From positions 64,236,668-64,300,667 of the forward strand of contig NC_021675.1 of the NCBI RefSeq assembly GCF_000247815.1: DNA of 64,000 nt, in the 5' to 3' direction. Source of the stretch: Ficedula albicollis. Lineage: Eukaryota; Chordata; Aves; Passeriformes; Muscicapidae. Each line of letters begins with the position of its first letter. Positions within the stretch are counted from its first letter, which is position 1. The position numbers and the translations under genes were made by a program. Below, piece by piece: positions 50,125 through 62,245 of the stretch. The notes under the pieces are model-generated. The model was not told where the DNA came from. It saw nothing but the letters and a program-made list of their open reading frames with translations, and did no database searches.

Positions 50125-53100
50125 CTGTCGCAGATGTTCTCTTTGCTCAAACCCTGTTGAGCTAAGCTCAGAGGTACTTATTCCTTCTTCCCTGACCTGT
50201 CAGCCCAGGTGTATTTTGAAGTCAAGACAATAAAAGTTTCTCTTTTTCTCTCCTATGGGAAGGAGAGTTCTCCCAGGCTCAGGAAAATCACAGTTTGCCT
50301 GGCTTGTGCCAGCAATGTTTCTCTGCATGGGCCTGGCAGCCCGAGCAGCAAGTGATGCCAAAACAATTCTGACCACTACACCTAAAAAAAACCCCAAAAG
50401 AACCAAACAAAGGACAATACTTCTCCATTGAGAAGAATGGCCAGAGCTTGACAGCCATTACTCACAAAGCTCCTGGGCTCTGGCATACCCAGAAACTGCT
50501 GGCATTTTGCAATATTTCAGAGGTGTCAAGTTGCCCTCTAGTTTTTAGGGTCATGTTGAATTTAAGAAACCACAAATAAAGATGGACTCATAGAGGCCCT
50601 GAAAAATACTCCCAGGCAACATTCCATCCAAATGTTTCACGCACCGTGCTTTTTACAACTTTACATGTTGTGGAAGCCGTGCAGAGGACTCAGACACTGC
50701 TGTGTTAAACTGCCCTTAGATGGGAACAATCCAGTGATTGCCTTATCAGTCATGGCTCAGCAGTCCTGGAAGGCAAGTGCAGGTGTGTGCAGCTTTTCTT
50801 TTGTTGACAATGACATTTGTAACTGGAGAGACTGAGACTAAGGTTCCAGGATGCAAACACAGAGTTTTTGCAAACCAGATGAAATTCTGCAGCACAGGTT
50901 GGTTGAACTAATACGAGCTACAAGGTAGAATGCTGTTGTTCTCAGTTGCTGCAAATTGACAGTTTGCTAGACAAAGTGATGCTGGGATGTCATATTTGTC
51001 TGATAAAAAGCACTCACTTTGTCATTTCCCCCTTAGAAGACTGACAAGGTCTAATGACTGATTGTGACATATTGCTGGAATCACCATAATGTTACCCACA
51101 AAGCTGGATGCAACTGTGAAAGGAGCAATTTGAGATCTATATAACAAAACAAGAGCTGTCTTATTCACAAATGATTCATTCTAGAAGTGTGAGGTTGACA
51201 CAGGGGGAAGAGAAAGTCTTGTGGGGACTAGGAATGGTCTCTACCTTCCAGTTGCTCCATGGCAAGGCAGGGCATGGCAGCTGCATGAATGCTTGTGGAT
51301 CACATCTCCCAGGAGGGAATGGCCAGGGGAGGACACAGTAAGGGACCTCTTGAAAGCAGCATTGGAAAATGCAGCCAAGCTTGGAAGTAGACAAGGGAGT
51401 TTAGTACCTTTAGATTGGAACACCTTGACTCTAACTGGGACCCCTCTTGTAGGGATGCAGGTAACCACTGGCAGCTGCCACCACTTTCCAACACCTCAAA
51501 CCACTATTTTTCCTTGGCACTAAAGGAGGATTAGTCTCTAGTGTGGGGTTTTTAGGAGGGTTTGGTTTTGATTTGTTTGTTTGTTTGTTTGTTTGTTTGT
51601 TTGTTTTAATTCAAGACAAAATTACTAGGTCAGATTGAAACCAGAAATGAAACACAGCCAATCAGGTGAACAGGCTGCCATGGCAAAAAAAAATGAAGAT
51701 TTATTTTCCTGCTCCTCCAGAAACACAGCTCTGATGTAGGGATCAGGAAAAATTGTGTGCTCCTGACTTAAAAGCTTTGCTAATACTCCCTCTGTAAAGA
51801 GAAAAGAATATAAAAAAAGCCACTAGCCAGGTTCATGTACCTTGTTCATAAACCATGCTGCTTAGAAATGGCAATGCCCAGTTTCAGAAAACATAGGAAG
51901 GAGGGAACAGAAGCCTTTTGTAAAGCATGGCACAGTCCATGGACATAATTCTCTGGGAACATGGGAATAGTGCACAAGTATTTTGCAGGTAGATGCTGGA
52001 AGCACTCACATTTTCTTACTCCCTGCATGAGCACAAACCTACTTCTGTTTGTCCTGCTTAGTAAGAAAAAACCAATTTTATCAGAGGGCTGTAATGGTAT
52101 ACAGTAATTTACCCCCAGGCCTTTTGAGCAGATATTAGGAAAAGCTCAAACAAATTTAAAATTAGAAGAAGCAAGCTTGTGACATCTCCTTTTCTGGAAC
52201 AGGTTGCATGTGAGTGATACAGGGAAATTTCACAGTGGTTTGTTCTTCCCTCAGTTTCTAGGATCCTGTCATTTCAGTAGTTATTGGAGTTTTGTAACAT
52301 TGACTGAACTAGGCAACCGTTTTGAAAGTTTCCAGTGCAAAAATCACTTATGATTACAAAAAGGCTGAGGCCTAGGAGAGAATTGCATCCTCAGGGCTTG
52401 GCATGGGCCCATGGCACTGAGTCCTTACCAAAGGGCCACGTGCTCCCAGCCAGCCTTAAGTGGCTGTGCTCATACCCAAATTCCAGCTTGGGCCAGAGCC
52501 TGTCCTGATGCGTGATCACAGCAGCAGTGCTGGGCTGGATCCTCCCACAGGGGAGTCAAAGCACCCCAGGCTGTGCATCAAGTGCCAACCAGCAGTGTAG
52601 GGAAGGAAATTCTCCCATTTTTTAACTGTTCCTAAACTGTCCAGTGTTCCTTTTCCTTTATTCCAAGGATGGCAGAACAGGGCACCTGAGGTGTGCTTCT
52701 GGTGCGTGGAGATGATGTGGGCACACAGAAAGGGTTCAGGTGACTCACAAACAATTTAAAAAATTATTGCAACCCACATGTTCCTATTGATAATAGACAT
52801 AATGTGCAAATAAGCAAAACACAGAGAAAATAAGTTATTTTGCTCATGAGTGAGATGGCACAGGCAAGGGGCAGTTGGGGCTTTGTGTGTGGTGGTTATG
52901 GAAGTGCTGCACTGATGGTGTCTCTGAGAGAGCTGTTTTCAGACCAGCTTATGGACCACCTGTCAAACCAGCATCTCCAGTATATTTCTGGTACTTGCAG
53001 ACTTTGCCTCCAGAAGATTTTCTTCTGTAACAGACAGACCTTAAGCAGAAAACTCTGGGTCAGAGCAAAAAAGGCAGTTGCCGTCCTTGATTTTGAATTT

Positions 53101-56100
53101 CATTCTTATTTTCAATGCAAGCTACACACACACTACGGACAAGTTCTCTTTCCCACCCTTTTTCAGGAGACAGAGCAAACTTTATTTTTCTTCCCTCTCA
53201 GACCCTCATTTTCTCTTGCTTCAGCTGCTCATGGTTTTCTTTAATGGCTTCACTTTGTTATAAACTCAGGTGCTAAGCTGGCTTGGAGCCTGCAACCTTT
53301 TGTAGGCCAGGTGGGAGCAGAGGGTCTGCTTCATGACATAAACATTTGTGAGCTGTTTTGTTATTTTTTTCACCCAAGAATATATTTTGCGTGGCTTTCT
53401 TCCCCAAATAATGAAGCAAACTATTCCCAGAGGTGGTGGTGACAGCCTGGTCATCACATCAGTGTCTGCTTGCTGGGAGAGCACATCACCTTGCCTTTGT
53501 AAGGGCAAGAACTCATTGCAGTCTCCAGGCAGTGTCACTCTAGCCTGCCTGGCATCCTCCAGCAGCAGCTCTGACCTGGGTGGCCACAGGCAGCCAGACC
53601 CAACTTTCAGCACATGTTTGATAAGGAAGTCCCACTCTCTCATGCTTCCCTGTGGTGAATTCGTGCTGCATGGTCCCACAGAGGTGCTTGCTGCCTGAGA
53701 AAAGGTGGCAGCCTCACCTCTGCCAGGTGGGGGGGCAGAGTACTCAGAGTGGGCACCTCAATGCTCAAATCACCTTTGCTTGCAAAAAGTTCTTCAAAGT
53801 AGGGCTATTCCCCACATGGCTGGTGCCAATGGGTGCCTTTACACCCTCAAAAGCTTTTTACTGGTCTCAGCAGGATCTGCTTTAAAATTGAGCAAGTTTC
53901 CAAGTTCTCTCTGGCATGAGGTGAGCTCCAGCTTGCTAGCTGGCTGAGAGTAGATGTATGCAATGGTGGTGCCCTACTTTTTGAATGCAGCTTTTATGTG
54001 AGCAAATAAGGAATTTTGTTTGCTGTGCTTAGTCAGTGCTCCATCTATTTGTGATTTAGACTCTCACTCAGAAAGAATCCCACCAAGGCATCCAACTCCC
54101 TGGAATGGGACATAGGCAGGGTCTGCTCAACTGTTCATATAGAAAAGCCCAGCTTGCACAAGTGCACATTCAGGGCTTGCTTTCCAAGTGCTCAGCACTT
54201 ACAGCTTAAATCAACATTTCAGAGATCTGCCCCTTTGAATACACCCGTCCAGGCCAAGTTTTCAGCAGATATCTGTCTCAAAACAGAGTTTGCTGGCTCT
54301 CTGGCCAGTTGTTTTGCTGCTTAGATAGGAACTGAGCAGATGTGAAGATCTGATATTCAGCAACAGTGAAAAATACCACGTTTCAGGGGTTGCACATTGC
54401 AGGCATGGCAGTCGTCTCGTGCTTGCCAGACTGTAAGTAATCATGCCAGCAGCTAGCAGGCTGTCAGTTACTAGTGTAAGCTGCAAATCCATCAAGAATT
54501 GTTTATATTTCACAAGGGGATGGATAAAGAGAAGATTCATTTCACATCCCTTCAAAAAGTACGTGTGTGTGTATGCAGAGGGTCAAGATAATTTTAGAGA
54601 CGGATTTCTCAACAGGATCCTTTCTGAAGGTAGTCCTGCTGGAATCAGCAGCCCCTCACCTTGGCATGGCTCCTGCCGTGGTGCAGAGGATGGCTCTTTC
54701 CCCAGGCTGAACCTGGCAGTGGGTGCTCCCTGCTCTATCTCAGTTGCAAAAACTTTCATCCCAGCACCAGGGACATTGCTAAAGCCTTATCTCCATCCCT
54801 CTGACATTTATGTGGCTCTGGTGTGCTTCTGGAAAGCATGATTCCTGTCCCAGAGCCCAAAGCTTAAGCTGGGGTTATGGGTTCCATAAATATTGATCCA
54901 AACAGGGAACTCGAGGGTTGGATCATGTCCTTATGCAGCACTGCTTTCACTGGGACTGATACCCAGGTACTAATCTGTGTCATAAATTCAGACCCAAACT
55001 CTCTTCCAAGGCATTGTCAAGCAGAGGGAAAGGGCTCTGCAGGGTGTCTGGTGGTCACAGCCTCTGCTGAATCCCTCTCATTAGGTAGTTATGGATGTGC
55101 ACAGGCTGGCTCCAGACAAACCCCTCAGTAACACAGTGGGTGAGTATCTCAGAGACCAAGGAGTCAAAAATAGTGATTTTTATCATTCCTTCAGTGGTCA
55201 GGATTATGGGCAAGGATTCAAATGGCTCATCCATCTTTTTTTTTTGCTTTTGAGTGGTGAGCTTAAGAAGTTAAAAGAAATAAAATATATCTGGACCAAA
55301 CTTTCAAATGTGTAGGTGATGATGTTTGCACACTTTCTTCACCTCACCAGGTGAGGGGTAAAAGATATTTTGGAAAAAAAATTGTAGATCTCAAGAGAAA
55401 AGACAGAGCAGGCTGCAAGACTTATAGGACATGTTGTAGAGTAATGGCTGAGATTTTTGGTTAGATTTTTGGTTGCTGTAATCATCAGTGCTGTCGCACT
55501 GAGAAAGCTGAATCCATGGACCTGGAAGGGCTGTGGGAAGAGAGATTTTCTACTGATTCCATGAGGGATCTAGTTTTCAGCAGAGAAAAGAGAGGAGGGA
55601 AAGAAAATCAACACACCCATAAGCAAAGCTTTTTACCTCAACCCTGATTGCTGCAGCTGAAACCAGATGTGTTTTACCCCAGACTGCTGCCAGGATGCCC
55701 CTGGGAGTTGTGGGTCAGGTGTTCAGACCCCTGTCTTCACCTTGGTCCAGGCTGCCCCTCCTCCTGCACACTTCAGCATCCAACCCTCACCCTGAGCCAT
55801 CCCATCCTACTCCTGCCAACGTTTCATACCCTTTTTTAGGAGCCCCTGCCCCACCTCTGGTCCACACTCTGCTTGCTCTGCCCCAGGCTTGCAGAAGGCA
55901 ACACAGAACAGAGCAATATCAGGGAGAGGGAGCTGGCAGGCACAGTCAGGTCAATAATGAAGGCTGGAGCGGGCTGTGCTACACAAACACCAACTGCCTG
56001 CCCTGGGGCTCCCCTGTCCAAGGGCAGGCTCGGGGACCCAGGGCTGCTTTGATCCCAGTTTCTCAGCAGCTGTGCAGTCATGGCCTTTGCAGCGCCTTGC

Positions 56101-56239
56101 TGCTGGCTCAGGGTGAATCATGGCTCGCTGGTACCGCAGAGGCGCCTTGGAGGGCAGAAATGATGTTTGTGCTCACTTTAAGACCCTGTTATGCCCTGGG
56201 AGCAGTGTGAAAGAGGCTTTTGCACAACACAGAGTCAGG
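50125..56239. other. Gene-free unique sequence
   Basis: No gene is recognised. It holds a GTTT microsatellite (51572-51606) and a 12 bp tandem pair (gatttttggtta, near 55451-55474). Open frames of up to 171 codons (55695-56210) sit in a GC-richer patch and are contradicted by overlapping frames on the other strand. Confidence 0.55.
51572..51606. repeat. (GTTT)n microsatellite
   Basis: About eight perfect tttg units. Ordinary tetranucleotide repeat. Confidence 0.93.
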
Positions 56240-56450
56240 CTTATTGTACTTGCATCCTACCATAATATAAATCAGCATTATTTGAGCATGGTCATTATTT
56301 AGAAGAAATTACAATAAATTAAGGTACCAAATTTGTAATTAAGGGCCAGCAAGCTACTTAATTAATCTTATAACTAATTAGCCAACAATAAATTACCCAA
56401 GCAGGACTATAAATCTATTCAGTGAGCTACAAGAACCGCATGCATAAAGA
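56240..56450. promoter_or_regulatory. AT-rich candidate conserved non-coding element
   Basis: A dense series of TAAT/ATTA words (gtaattaaggg, cttaattaatc, ctaattagcc) is interleaved with non-repetitive sequence and several complex words such as gaaccgcatgcataaag. Homeodomain proteins bind TAATTA/TAATTG, so a homeobox-responsive enhancer is conceivable. No repeat family fits. Function is inferred from composition. Confidence 0.3.
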
Positions 56451-56724
56451 CCTGTCCTGTACTGTTGGGAGCTCTTGATGCTGTTCAGCTGCCCTTTGTC
56501 TCCCTGGCTGCCCCAGTGCCCCACCTCCAGGGCTTCTGTCTGGCTGAAAGCTCCTTTGGGCAGAGATCATTGAAGTGGCTTGGTTCACCCTAGCCTAGAG
56601 CTTGAGGACTTCATGAAAATAATAAATTTTACTGAAATTTAATGCAGGTTGAATTGTGTTTAGCCCCATTGTGAGTCTCAGCAAGCAGCTTTGAAGAGGT
56701 CTTTTTATACTTGGTGGTTAGTAA

Positions 56725-56890
56725 TGTGGTTGCCCAGAGTGGCTGTGGACTCCCCATCCATGGAGATGTTCAAGGCCAGGCTGGATGGGACTCTGAGCAA
56801 CCTGATCTAGTGGAAGTGTCCCTTGGCAGGGGAGTTGGAATGAGTTGATCTTGAAGGTCCCTTCCAACCCAAACCATTCTGTGACTCTAA
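56725..56890 (+). mobile_element. CR1 LINE 3' end fragment
   Basis: Clear CR1 3' end order: gtggttgcccagagtggctg, ccatggagatgttcaaggcc, aggctggatgggactctgag, caacctgatctagtggaag, ttggaatgagttgatcttga, cccttccaacccaaaccatt, ctgtgactct. The tail octamers are reduced to about one. 5' truncated, non-coding. Confidence 0.92.
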
Positions 56891-57440
56891 TGTCATGTGC
56901 TAAAAGAGATGAGCAAGTGGCAATAATGGCCAGCTAATATAGGTATATAGGCAGGTTGTACTCAGAAAATTATTGCAGAGCTGGTTTTTAATATGTGATG
57001 TCTTTTTGATTTTAATTACAGGCTCCACAGAATGCTACATAATGTGAATTGCAAGTTCTGAAAAGTCTGTGGGGTTTTTCAGACAAGCTATGCAGGGCTA
57101 CTCTTAGCAGGCAGGCAAGACCAGGCAATGCAGCTAAACATCACAGGGGTACAGTTTTTTCAAGTACCTCCTAAAGCCTATTTTCACAGGATCTGCCAGT
57201 ACAAACAGGGATTTGTGACTACAGTTGAGTTAAGGAGCATAAAAAGTACATGGTGTCTCTATGAGTATTACAGCCTCTTAGCTGTGGTTGGCTTAGGGGA
57301 TGGCTTTGTTCAAAATGCTGTACCACAGCCAAGCTGTGTCCTGAGGCTCTATGTTAAAACACACACAGCAAACAATGAGAGGAGATAAAGCCTGTCCCAA
57401 GAGCTGCATGCGTGACCACAAATGTATTTTATGGCAGCCC

Positions 57441-57441
<1 letters not shown>

Positions 57442-57497
<56 letters not shown>
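57442..57497 (+). repeat. Uninterrupted poly-C tract, 56 nt
   Basis: Fifty-six Cs between atggcagccca and gtgtggccc. It is much shorter than the other two C tracts and is in a length range a real homopolymer could reach, although poly-C this long is still rare in vertebrate DNA. It is on the same strand as the other two. Confidence 0.97.
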
Positions 57498-57498
<1 letters not shown>

Positions 57499-57967
57499 TG
57501 TGGCCCTACAAGGAGGTCACACATCCACTTGGGTGAAGTCTTGGCTCTGAGGACATCATTGGGAGATTTGCCATTGGCTTCCACGTGTCCTGTCTTGTCC
57601 ATTGCTGCATTCCTGTCCTTTGACTGTGGGATGATGACTCAGCTGATGTAGAAGCATCCCCACATTTACTGGGCTTCGGGGATTTCATTCCAGTTGAGAA
57701 TAGGGTCTGCTGGACACCATCTTCCTTGTCAAAAACATATATGTGCACCAGCAAAGCTCAAGGGTATAGGACTTAAAGCCTCCTCAAACGAGATTTGTAG
57801 AAACTGATAAACAATATGGTTTATTAGGCAACTTTAGAAAAACCAAGACCAAGGGAGATTGCCTTTAGCTGGGCACCCTCTGGCCATCCAAGAGAAGACC
57901 TCGTGACTAAATCACCTGTCTCATCTCTTAGATGCTGTTAATAGATGCATCTCCACTAACTTCAGTT

Positions 57968-58140
57968 GTCATAGAATCACAGAATTATTTAGGCTGGAAG
58001 AGACCTTTAAGATCATCAAGTCAAATCCCTAAGTCTCTGGCAAAGAACTTACATCAAATGCACGAAGAGACCTTTAAGATCATCAAGTCCAATCCCTAAG
58101 TCTCTAGCAAAGAACTTACATCAAATGCAGAGGAGGACAT
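57968..58140 (-). mobile_element. CR1 LINE 3' end fragment with internal duplication
   Basis: The plus strand shows gtcatagaatcacagaatta, tttaggctggaagagacctt, taagatcatcaagtc, the reverse complement of a CR1 3' end with tail octamers. A 67 bp unit (57998-58064) is repeated at 58065-58131 with few changes (caagtcaaatcc versus caagtccaatcc), so part of the CR1 end is present twice. Confidence 0.9.
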
Positions 58141-58978
58141 TATTCATCTCACAATTTGCAAAGGTGTTCGTGACTATTCATTTACAGAGCTTCCCAATCA
58201 TGGAAGTCGTGCAGGAACAGAACTTTGCCAAAGCCCAGCAAATCCCTCCACCAAAGAAAGTTTGCACAAGAGTAGCATAACACAGATCAAACAAAGCATG
58301 GCATGAGGCCACAGAGCTGAATGATTCCAAAAGAGGTATCTTTGTGGGGAGACATGGAATAGATTATTTAAAAGGAGATATAGAACTAGAGTGGAATAAG
58401 GAAGAAGAGCCAAAATTCTTTGTTGATTCAGTCCCATTATTTCAAGCAGACATTTGGACGTGATGTCGTTTGAAGGTGATGAAATTAAAAATAGCTGAGG
58501 TTCTTCATCTTTCTCAGAAGGTATTTTCTGTTGTTAGTCTTTAGCCTGCTCTTAAGCCAAACCTGCATCTTGCACAATGACTTGACTTCAGGGCAGACCT
58601 TTGAGAACAACAGGAAACATCATGAAACGAGCCAGGGCATGAGAATGTGGAGTATTTGCATGTGGCCCAGAGAAGAGCTAGTCACAGCAGAGAGGTCAGG
58701 AAGAAACTGCAGAAGGAAGAAAAGAAAGAGCAAAAAGCCACAGAATTTCCAAACAAAGGAAAACTTAAACAAAAAAAAGAATATATTTTAGACAGAAGGA
58801 AGGGTGGTGGAACCCAGCAGAGATCTGGGTATTATATCTGGACAGTATTGCCACTGTCCTTTTCCTGGTCCTTTTATGCTACCTTGTCCTTAGCAATAGG
58901 AGTGATCAGAAAGGTTCTCCTGTATTCTCAGGAGTAAATTAAAAGAAAAGTACTTTTGGACAATGCATATTGTAAGCA
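58141..58978. other. Gene-free sequence, purine-rich in part
   Basis: No gene is recognised. About 58690-58760 is purine-rich (gaaggaagaaaagaaagagc). Otherwise unremarkable. Confidence 0.5.
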
Positions 58979-59238
58979 GCTGTGCTCACCTATTGGATAA
59001 AAATAAAATTCCACCAACAATCACAAAAAAAAAAATTAAGGCCAAAGTGTCACACTCTGGCATCCAACTCATAAAGTCTTCTTAATTAAGGCCAAAGTGT
59101 CACACTCTGGCATCCGACTCATAAAGTCTCCTCGCTGTGCTCACCTATTGGATAAAAATAAAATTCCACCAACAATCACAAAAAAAAAAATTAAGGCCAA
59201 AGTGTCACACTCTGGCATCCAACTCATAAAGTCTTCTT
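58979..59238. repeat. Composite tandem duplication, order a-b-b'-a-b
   Basis: Block a (55 bp, gctgtgctcacctattgg...) is at 58979-59033 and 59134-59188. Block b (50 bp, aattaaggccaaagtgtc...) is at 59034-59083, 59084-59133 and 59189-59238. The two a-b units appear identical, including an 11-A run, while the middle b' has three changes (catccgactc, tctcctc). This would arise if one version a-b-b' was joined to another version a-b. Confidence 0.95.
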
Positions 59239-61689
59239 GAGGTCATCAGCTCTTCAGAGATTGTGAGAGTATTCTTTTCCCAAAATAACCAAATCACATC
59301 TCTACCCATTCTTAAAATTGTGTTTGAATGAGCCGTTTTGGAAATTCTTGAGATGCTTGGTTGTGCTTTGTTTGCTCTCAAATTGGAATTAAAACCAGTG
59401 CAATGCAAGTGGAATTCTAGCTGAGACAAAAGCACAGAGACTACATTGCCCCATTCATGGTTTTCAACCCAATTTGGCAGATTCAAGGCATTAAGATAGA
59501 ACTCTGGAAAAAAATCTAAGATGAAACTAAAGCTGCAATTAATTCAGTATTGAATTTTTTCTTAGCCTCGTGGGCCCAGCACTACAGCCCTGAGTTTCTG
59601 TTCTTTGGGTCAACCCTAATTCCTCCCCTTTCAGAGTCAACCCATTCCCATTCTGGCTTGCCATTTAAGCACTTCAATTTTCTTTGGGGATATCACACTT
59701 TTTTTCAGAGACATCCATTGCTTATGGAGAGATTTTTCACTAGTTATAGGACTGTAACAAATTGAAACCTGCATGTTGTTTTACCCTTTTAGGAGGCACA
59801 ATTTATTTGCTGCCTTAAAAAATCAAATGCTGATGTATCAGTTCATTTTTCCAGAATTCGGAACACTGAAATCTGCTGTAACCAGGGGTTTTTTTTTTGC
59901 CCAGTTTCAGAAATATTTTGCAATGCATACACCTACTCATTAGATTTTAAAAAAATTCGTCAAACTCACCCACTCACTAGAATTAAAAGAAAAAAAAAAA
60001 AGTTTGTTTCAGTCCAAATCCACAACATGGTAACAGACTTTTAAAGAAATAAGCACATTTCTTAAAAAGGATCCATATCTGCTAAATCAGTTGTACAGAA
60101 GTGTGGCAAATCAGCCCACAGCCTAAGTGATACCTGATAGAATAGACTTGCTGGATATAAAAGCTTAAGTTTCCCATATGCAGCCAGCACTAATGTTTGC
60201 AAAGCCCAGGTCTGCTGTTTAACATTTTGAATGTGCTCCCTGGTTTGACTTTCCTGCTGCCGCAAGCGCCTGGTGTCAGCATTCCTCAGGGTCTGCAGAA
60301 CGTGCATACAGGCTGATCTTTAACCTCGGTGTCATCACCCAGACCAAAATCAATAGAGGGATATGACACTGGCAGTGCCCAGTAGCTCAAACAGACAGAT
60401 GGGATGTGGGATGAGCATGGGGCCAAAGGAACTTGGAGTTGGTCAAGGGTTTTTTTCTTTTATTGAGTGGGAAATGAAGAACTCAGAATGTGGATGCAGA
60501 AGGTGAGTTCAGTTCAGTGTCAGCAAAACCACTGTAGGTACTGCAGTCTTTGCACCTTGTGGAGTGGTGAGAAGGCTGCCTTGTTTTGGGCTTTGCTGTT
60601 TTCTCTTTGTATTGTATGAATTCCCCCAAAATCCCCACAAATATCACTTTCTCTCTTGGCTAAACCAGGTCACGAATAATAAAAGCGAACAGCATTTACC
60701 CTCCACAGTGCCTGTAAAACTCCATGTCCTTATCCTAAGGGACTGTGACTGGCTTTTTCACAGCTTTTCCCTAGCGCTGTGTGAAATGTGGTTGGGCATT
60801 TGGAGTCTGTCAGCTGCTCAGTTGCCAGCCTTGCAGACTGGGATGGGGCAGTGATAAACTGGATTACCTCAGATGGTAGGTGGGCAGAGGTGACATAAAA
60901 TGAGACTCCCATTGACACAGCTGTGTGTGACATCATTCTCCAGTGCTGGGCTGCAGAAGGCACCTGTTTGCCAAAGTTCAGGTCTTTGTGGTCCTCAGGC
61001 ATCACAAGAGATAGGCAGGGTAAGGGTGGGACACCCAGTGTTTGGGCGAGTGGAGGTGCTGGGCAGGACTGGCAGAATCCCTACAATGCCAGCCCTGGGG
61101 AAAGGCGACTCCACTTCTGCTGTGCCTGGGCAGTGCTGCAAAACGTTGTACTTTTCTGTGGTTGTCCTGGCTCCAAGTTTCCATGGGGTCTGAGCTCCAG
61201 GTTTGTAGCAGTGCCCTTGCCCTCATCTCACAGGGGCTGCAGGGATGCCACAAAGCAGCCTGGTGTGTTACTGCTTGGAACACTTCAGAGTTGGAGCACT
61301 GCTGCCATTTCCCCCTCTGTTTATTCTTTCATGCTCATAGCTGTCCGTGGCTGAAAATCAGACAGACCTTCAACTGTAAAAATAAAAACGGCTTTAGTTC
61401 ACATTTTTCCAAATGCTGCCCCCCCAACCAGTGTATAACTCTTTATAATACAGCCTAGTTAATATTTCCCTTTCATTTTATACTAGCACAACATCTCAGA
61501 AAGATGGGTTGAAATAGGCAGGCTTTGCTTTAGAAATAGACCATTATTCCCAGGCAAACTGATCTTAACAAAAATATTGTAATGAAATCAATATGTATTA
61601 TTACACATAATGAAGCAAAATGTATATTTTTACATATTAACTCTATTTGCTTTTACTCTTTACATGTAGTTATAAAAATATTTATTTTT
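59239..61689. other. Gene-free unique sequence
   Basis: No gene is recognised. It has A/T runs at 59888-60002 and a GC-richer patch at 60900-61330, where overlapping chance frames up to 143 codons occur on both strands. Confidence 0.55.
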
Positions 61690-61960
61690 GTGCTTAGAAT
61701 AACAAAATGAAAGCTCAGTGTTCAGGCTCTATCTGGCTGGCACTTATTATTTCCATATGTTAGGGCAACAACCAGATCGCTCTGCCAGTTAATTCTGTGA
61801 CTTTTTCTGCACCTTTTCATCTGATCCAGCAAAGATTATTTTCTTTGCAGTTATTATTGCAAAGAGGTGACCGATTGCCACCGGGCAGAGAGTTAAAAAT
61901 GAAAGGATCAATTAAGTTTATTCTTCTGGTGAGAAAATATGCACATTTTCTCAGAACATC
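61690..61960. promoter_or_regulatory. Candidate conserved non-coding element
   Basis: A high-complexity, non-repetitive block with words such as ccagttaattctgtgac, ttattattgcaaagaggtg and ccgattgccaccgggcag lies between AT-rich low-complexity DNA and ordinary sequence. It has no long open frame and no repeat-family similarity. The look is that of a constrained vertebrate non-coding element. Inference only. Confidence 0.3.
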
Positions 61961-62129
61961 AAATTCCATCTGAGGAGCAGAGATGAGGAATTAAGATGCT
62001 TTCAATACTTTAAACAAGCCTCCCTGTTTTCAATAGCAGTGCTGCATTTGGGTTTAACTCTGGTCAGAAGAGCTCTGCTCACTGAAGTGATGGCAGAATG
62101 TCCTGTTGACTCGGATGGAGCAGGATCAA

Positions 62130-62245
62130 AGACAGCAGGGCAGCCCTGGAGGATGAACCTGATGGAGATGAAGATGTCCCTGCTCATGGCAGGGTGGTTG
62201 GATTAGATGGCCTTTAAAAATCCCTGACAAATGTGTGATTCTAGG
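62130..62245 (+). mobile_element. CR1 LINE 3' end fragment
   Basis: The sequence atgtccctgctcatggcagg, gtggttggattagatggcct, ttaaaaatccctgac, tgtgattcta matches the last about 90 bases of a CR1 3' end, including a single tail octamer. The upstream boundary is uncertain because the more 5' part is diverged. Confidence 0.8.

Noticed and set aside
55695..56210. 171-codon open frame, plus strand
   Set aside because: It lies in a GC-richer patch, is proline/leucine-rich without any motif, and competes with frames on both strands.
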